This document shows positions 60,079-64,000 of a stretch of DNA of 64,000 nucleotides, one piece after another (the stretch's first letter is position 1; each line of letters begins with the position of its first letter). The position numbers were made by a program, and so were the translations under genes. Below the pieces are notes generated by a model, which saw only the letters and a list, made by a program, of their open reading frames with translations, was not told the DNA's origin and searched no databases. The DNA comes from Marinobacter subterrani (GTDB lineage: Bacteria; Pseudomonadota; Gammaproteobacteria; Pseudomonadales; Oleiphilaceae), in assembly GCF_001045555.1 (NCBI RefSeq), contig NZ_LFBU01000001.1, positions 1,426,001 to 1,490,000 of the forward strand, written 5' to 3'.

Positions 60079-61479
60079 TCAGGTATTTTTCCAGTTCTTG
60101 GCGATAAATTCCTGAACGCCGGCGATGTTGTTGTCCAGCACCGTGTAGCGTTCTTCCCGCTCGAACAGGTCCGCCATGTGGGCCGGCAGCGGCGGTTTCA
60201 CACTCAGGCCGGATTCCGCAACGGCGTCCGGGAACTTGGCTGGATGGGCGGTACCCAGGGTAATCATCGGCACGGCCGGATCCCGGCGGCAGTTACGCGC
60301 GGCGTGAACACCAATCGCAGTGTGAGGGTCCAGCAGGTACTCGTTCTGCTGGTAAATCTCGCGGATGGTATCGCAGGTGGTCTTGTCATCCACCGCGTCG
60401 CTGTCGAACAGTTTGCGGGCGTGCTTCCAGCGGTAATCTTCAATGCTGACCGGACCTTTCGAAGCCTTCTCCAACAGGGTCTTCACCGCCAGCCCGTCAC
60501 GGCCATGCAGATCAAACAGCAGGCGCTCGAAGTTGCTGGACACCATGATATCCATACTCGGCGACAGCGTGTGCTCGAGCTGGTGCTGTTCGTATTTATT
60601 GCCGCTCATGAACCGGTGAAGAATGTCATTCCGGTTGGTGGCGATGACCAGCTGGGAAATCGGCAGACCCATTTTCTTCGCCAGGTAGCCGGCGAAGATA
60701 TCGCCGAAGTTACCGGTGGGAACCGAGAACGCCATGCTCCGATCCGGCCCGCCAAGGGCAAGGGAGGCGTGGAAGTAGTAAACAATCTGGGCCATGATCC
60801 GCGCCCAGTTGATGGAATTCACCGCCGCCAGTTGGGTTTTGCCGCCCAGGAAGGACTGATTGCCGAAGCTTTCCTTCACCATGCGCTGGCAGTCATCAAA
60901 ATTGCCACGCACGGCGATGTTGTGAATGTTGTCACCCTGAACGGTGGTCATCTGCCGGCGCTGGACCTCCGACACCCGTTGGTAGGGGTGCAGGATGAAG
61001 ATGTCGACATGTTCACAACGACGGCAGCCTTCGATGGCCGCCGAGCCGGTGTCACCGGAGGTCGCGCCCATGATGACCACGTGCTGCTGGCGTTTCTCCA
61101 GCACGTAATCCAGCAAACGGCCCAGCAACTGTAAGGCAAAATCCTTGAACGCCAGGGTAGGCCCCCGGAATAGCTCCATCACCCACTCGTTGGTGTCGAG
61201 CTGCACCAGCGGTGCAACAGCCTTGTGGGCGAATACGGCGTAGGTTTCATCCAGCATCCTGCGGAAATCCTCCGCAGGAATCGCGTCATCGACAAACGGG
61301 TGCATGACATTGAAGGCCAGCTCGCTGTACGAGAGCCCGCGCCAGCTCCGGATTTCTTCCAGACTGAAGTGCGGCAGGGATTCGGGAACGTAGAGGCCGC
61401 CGTCTGTGGCCAGCCCGGTCAGCAAAACGTCTTCAAAGCCCAGTGCGGGCGCTTCGCCCCGCGTACTGATGTATCTCAC
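60079..61479 (-). CDS. thrC: Threonine synthase
   Basis: The 466-residue PLP enzyme turns O-phosphohomoserine into threonine. Lys112 in TLAFKDFALQ binds PLP, and the VPTGNFGDIFAGY phosphate loop is present. It is the long bacterial form. It follows hom after 11 bp, so both belong to one unit; thrB is absent from this cluster. Confidence 0.95.
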   Translation of the reverse strand: MRYISTRGEAPALGFEDVLLTGLATDGGLYVPESLPHFSLEEIRSWRGLSYSELAFNVMHPFVDDAIPAEDFRRMLDETYAVFAHKAVAPLVQLDTNEWVMELFRGPTLAFKDFALQLLGRLLDYVLEKRQQHVVIMGATSGDTGSAAIEGCRRCEHVDIFILHPYQRVSEVQRRQMTTVQGDNIHNIAVRGNFDDCQRMVKESFGNQSFLGGKTQLAAVNSINWARIMAQIVYYFHASLALGGPDRSMAFSVPTGNFGDIFAGYLAKKMGLPISQLVIATNRNDILHRFMSGNKYEQHQLEHTLSPSMDIMVSSNFERLLFDLHGRDGLAVKTLLEKASKGPVSIEDYRWKHARKLFDSDAVDDKTTCDTIREIYQQNEYLLDPHTAIGVHAARNCRRDPAVPMITLGTAHPAKFPDAVAESGLSVKPPLPAHMADLFEREERYTVLDNNIAGVQEFIAKNWKNT

Positions 61480-61490
61480 GTGCGTACCTG

Positions 61491-62792
61491 TCAGTTAAAG
61501 TTTTCGGCGCGGATGCGGACAACCTGACCATCGGTATCGGACAGGGCTTCAAGCTCTTCGATGGCACGGTTGATCTGCCGCTCCTGAACGGTATGGGTCA
61601 GGATAATCACCGGAATACGGCCGTCTTTCAGCTCGGACTCCTTCTGCATGATCGATTCGATGTTGATGCCGTGCTCACTCAGGATGGAGGCAATCTTTGC
61701 CAGCACGCCCGGGCGGTCAAGCGCCGTAATGCGCAGGTAATAGGCCGAGTGGATATCTTCCATGGAAAGAACACCCAGGTCTTCCATCGCTTCGGGCGAG
61801 AAGCCGAGGTAAGGTACACGCTGGTTGCTCTGGCTGGCCACGGCACGGGCGACGTCGACGATATCGGCAATCACAGCGGAAGCGGTCGCTTCATCGCCGG
61901 CACCCGGGCCGTAGTACATGGTCTGGCCAACGGCATCGCCATCCACCAGCACCGCGTTCAGAACACCGTCAACCTGGGCAATCAGGTGGCTCTGGGGAAC
62001 CAGGGTGGGATGCACCCGAAGCTCAATGCCCTCGTCCCGACGACGGGCGATACCCAGGTGCTTGATGCGATAGCCCAGCAGTTCGGCATGAGCGATATCG
62101 TACGGCGTGATCTTTGAAATCCCCTCAGTGTAGGCTTTTTCAAACTGCAGGGGCACACCAAAGCCGGCCGAGGCAAGAATCGTCAGCTTGTGGGCGGCAT
62201 CAATACCTTCAACATCAAAGGTCGGGTCTGCTTCGGCGTAGCCCAGGTCCTGAGCCTCCCTGAGCACTTCCGCAAACTCGCGCCCGGCGCGCATTTCGGT
62301 GAGGATGTAATTGCCTGTGCCGTTGATAATACCGGCAATCCAGTCAATCCGGTTCGCCGCCATACCTTCACGCACGGCCTTGATAACCGGAATACCGCCG
62401 GCAACACCGGCTTCATAGGCAACCACGACACCTGCCTGCTCGGCAGCCTCAAAAATTTCGTTGCCATGAACGGCAATCAGGGCCTTGTTGGCCGTTACAA
62501 CGTGCTTGCCATTGCGGATGGCCGCCAGCACCAGCTCGCGGGCAGCATCGTAGCCGCCGATAAGCTCCACGACGATATCCACCCCCGGGTCGTTCACCAC
62601 GTCATAAATGTCGGTGCTGAAGGGTACGTCTCCGAGATCCATGTCTTCGCGGGCCCGGCGACTGGCGATCCGGGTAATCCGGATGTTGCAGCCGGCCCGG
62701 CCGGCAATGAGCCTGGCATTCCGGGTCAAGACATTAAAGGTACCGCCGCCGACGGTTCCCAGTCCGCAGATTCCGACACTGACGTCTTTCAA
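61491..62792 (-). CDS. hom: Homoserine dehydrogenase
   Basis: The 433-residue enzyme reduces aspartate semialdehyde to homoserine. It has the NAD(P) motif GLGTVGGG near residue 9, the catalytic NGTGNYIL and DVEGIDAAHKL segments, and a C-terminal ACT domain for threonine feedback. The start codon appears to be TTG at 62792, preceded by AGAGGTGAG; no closer ATG or GTG is in frame. Confidence 0.95.
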   Translation of the reverse strand: MKDVSVGICGLGTVGGGTFNVLTRNARLIAGRAGCNIRITRIASRRAREDMDLGDVPFSTDIYDVVNDPGVDIVVELIGGYDAARELVLAAIRNGKHVVTANKALIAVHGNEIFEAAEQAGVVVAYEAGVAGGIPVIKAVREGMAANRIDWIAGIINGTGNYILTEMRAGREFAEVLREAQDLGYAEADPTFDVEGIDAAHKLTILASAGFGVPLQFEKAYTEGISKITPYDIAHAELLGYRIKHLGIARRRDEGIELRVHPTLVPQSHLIAQVDGVLNAVLVDGDAVGQTMYYGPGAGDEATASAVIADIVDVARAVASQSNQRVPYLGFSPEAMEDLGVLSMEDIHSAYYLRITALDRPGVLAKIASILSEHGINIESIMQKESELKDGRIPVIILTHTVQERQINRAIEELEALSDTDGQVVRIRAENFN

Positions 62793-62844
62793 ACTCTCAC
62801 CTCTGATCCCGAAGGGGTGCTGATGAATTGCAATAAGGGGGGAT

Positions 62845-62873
62845 AGTATACCGATTCAGGACCCACTGAATAA
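62845..62873 (-). promoter_or_regulatory. Candidate sigma-70 promoter for hom-thrC
   Basis: TATACT on the minus strand with TTATTC 17 bp upstream lies in the 145-bp gap between dsbC and hom. The implied leader is about 45 nt, too short for a peptide-based threonine attenuator. Confidence 0.4.
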
Positions 62874-62937
62874 GCCCTGAACCGGAACCAACTCAAATAC
62901 CGGAAATTTCCGCCAGTGGCGTCGACAGAAACTGCAG

Positions 62938-63681
62938 TCAGAGCAGTCCGAGGCCTTCCGCCAGACGCTGCGCCGGGACATAACCACGGATCATGGTACC
63001 ATCTTCGAGCACAATGGCAGGTGTTCCGGTGACCCCGACCTGCCCGCCAAGTCGGTACTGTTCCAGAACCGGATTTTCGCAGGTGACCGGCTCAATGCTC
63101 TTGCCCGCCTTGGCTGCCGTCATGGCTGCCTGCTGATCGTCAGAGCACCAAACCGATTCGTATTTGCTGAATGACGGTGTGTTCGGGCCCGAGCGTGGAA
63201 AGGCGTAGTACTTGACGGTAATGCCATAGTCATTGAGCTTGGACACTTCCGCGTGAAGCTTCCGGCAATACGGACAATCGATATCGGTAAAGACACTGAC
63301 GACCGCCTTCTCGTTTTTTGCCGGAAAACTGATCGCACCCTCGACGCCAAACTCGGCCAGCGCTGCCTTGCGGGCCTCCGCGCGGGCCGCTTCAGTAACG
63401 TTCGCAATGCCCTGGTCCGTAACCTTCAGCAGATCACCAGTCATCAGGTACTGGCCATCCTTGGTCGCATAAATGGTTTCGCCGTTATTGCTCTGCACTT
63501 GATAGAGGCCTTTCGCCTCGGATTCCTTCACCGAAATCACCTTGAGGCCCGGCACCACGCTGCTGAGGCGCTCGGCAATCCGGTCCTCCACCTCGCCGGC
63601 GCTGGCGCTGACAGCGCCGGCCAGACCGGCAAAAACACCCAGCACCATGACAAGTCGATTGATATTCATTCTGGCAAACAT
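62938..63681 (-). CDS. dsbC: Periplasmic thiol:disulfide isomerase DsbC
   Basis: The 247-residue protein has a signal peptide (hydrophobic 10-27, cleavage near ASA-GE), an N-terminal dimerisation domain and a thioredoxin domain with the CPYC active site at 136-139 and a cis-proline in GTPAI. It corrects wrong disulfides in the periplasm. The ATG at 63681 follows AGGAAACAAT. It lies between xerD and hom, as in Pseudomonas. Confidence 0.95.
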   Translation of the reverse strand: MFARMNINRLVMVLGVFAGLAGAVSASAGEVEDRIAERLSSVVPGLKVISVKESEAKGLYQVQSNNGETIYATKDGQYLMTGDLLKVTDQGIANVTEAARAEARKAALAEFGVEGAISFPAKNEKAVVSVFTDIDCPYCRKLHAEVSKLNDYGITVKYYAFPRSGPNTPSFSKYESVWCSDDQQAAMTAAKAGKSIEPVTCENPVLEQYRLGGQVGVTGTPAIVLEDGTMIRGYVPAQRLAEGLGLL

Positions 63682-63807
63682 ATTGTTTCCTGTAGCAGGT
63701 TAAATAACCCGGGCAGTATTGTCACAGGCCGGGGGTCAAATCAATGCGACATCCGCGAACGGCGAAAGTTCATCCCGCACCCCGCCAACACCCGGCGGCA
63801 AAGGCAC

Positions 63808-64000
63808 TCAGCCGCGCGGATGATGCGCCTGATGCAGCGACTGAAGCCTCTGGCGGGCCACATGCGTATAAATCTGGGTGGTCGACAGGTCCGAATGGCC
63901 GAGCAGCATCTGCACAACCCGCAGGTCCGCGCCATGATTCAGAAGGTGGGTGGCAAACGCATGCCTGAGTGTGTGAGGAGAGAGGTGCTTGCGGATACCC
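63808..64000 (-). CDS. xerD: Tyrosine recombinase XerD, 3' end only
   Basis: Only the last ~63 residues are in the window; the 5' part lies past the right edge. The catalytic [12 protein letters not shown] (H, R), [10 protein letters not shown] (H) and nucleophile in IYTHV are all present. XerD with XerC resolves chromosome dimers at dif. Neighbouring dsbC supports XerD over other tyrosine recombinases. Confidence 0.92.
   Translation of the reverse strand, partial: GIRKHLSPHTLRHAFATHLLNHGADLRVVQMLLGHSDLSTTQIYTHVARQRLQSLHQAHHPRG

Noticed and set aside
59251..61134. 627-residue plus-strand open frame over recJ/thrC
   Set aside because: It spans two real genes on the other strand and has no motif.
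62793..62937. Threonine attenuator leader before hom
   Set aside because: The gap is too short and shows no Thr/Ile-rich peptide or paired terminator/antiterminator stems.

Overview
The window reads as a contiguous piece of chromosome from a marine gammaproteobacterium, most likely a Marinobacter species. The strongest pointer is a fatty acyl-CoA reductase (about 6.4-7.9 kb) that closely resembles the wax-ester enzyme of Marinobacter as I remember it. Gene order also matches Pseudomonas-type chromosomes (algU-mucABCD next to nadB; lepA-lepB-rnc-era-recO-pdxJ; gacS/cysM/rlmD/relA/mazG; ppc-adk-tsaB; xerD-dsbC-hom-thrC-recJ-prfB-lysS). No rRNA, tRNA, CRISPR array, prophage or insertion sequence was seen. 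Almost every base lies in a gene, mostly on the minus strand.

Layout. 0-6.1 kb: partial DUF1439 lipoprotein, CPXCG protein, aminotransferase, a divergent 2-hydroxyacid dehydrogenase, then a LuxR-type response regulator beside acetyl-CoA synthetase. 6.4-13.9 kb: wax-ester reductase, a MinD/FlhG-like ATPase, and a divergent two-gene signalling unit (HDOD-histidine kinase; REC-PAS-GGDEF-EAL). 14.1-15.8 kb: SAM methyltransferase plus DUF2156 lipid aminoacyltransferase-like protein. 15.8-33.3 kb: housekeeping genes murI, nudC, plsB, rsmJ, tsaB, adk, a YbaK-HDOD protein, ppc, two small paralogues, mazG, relA, rlmD, cysM. 33.5-42.6 kb: gacS/barA hybrid kinase, then the lepA-lepB-DUF4845-rnc-era-recO-pdxJ run. 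42.6-49.9 kb: CHASE-PAS-GGDEF-EAL protein followed by the sigma-E module algU-mucA-mucB-mucC-mucD. 49.9-54.3 kb: nadB, sdhE, ygfX, ygfZ, HDOD protein. 54.4-64 kb: ung, lysS, prfB (with programmed frameshift), recJ, thrC, hom, dsbC and the 3' end of xerD.

Themes. Signalling is dense: three HDOD proteins, two GGDEF-EAL proteins, a GacS-type kinase, an acetate-type response regulator, RelA and a sigma-E/anti-sigma system. Carbon storage and lipid genes (acs, far, plsB, DUF2156) are also present. The most unusual non-coding signal is a family of three intergenic repeats (about 54.3, 58.0 and 58.2 kb) that share a 20-nt loop while both flanking stems differ in sequence yet stay complementary. A second, unrelated long inverted repeat lies at 3.2-3.3 kb. 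The far upstream region carries a sigma-54-like -24/-12 element and a structured possible operator.
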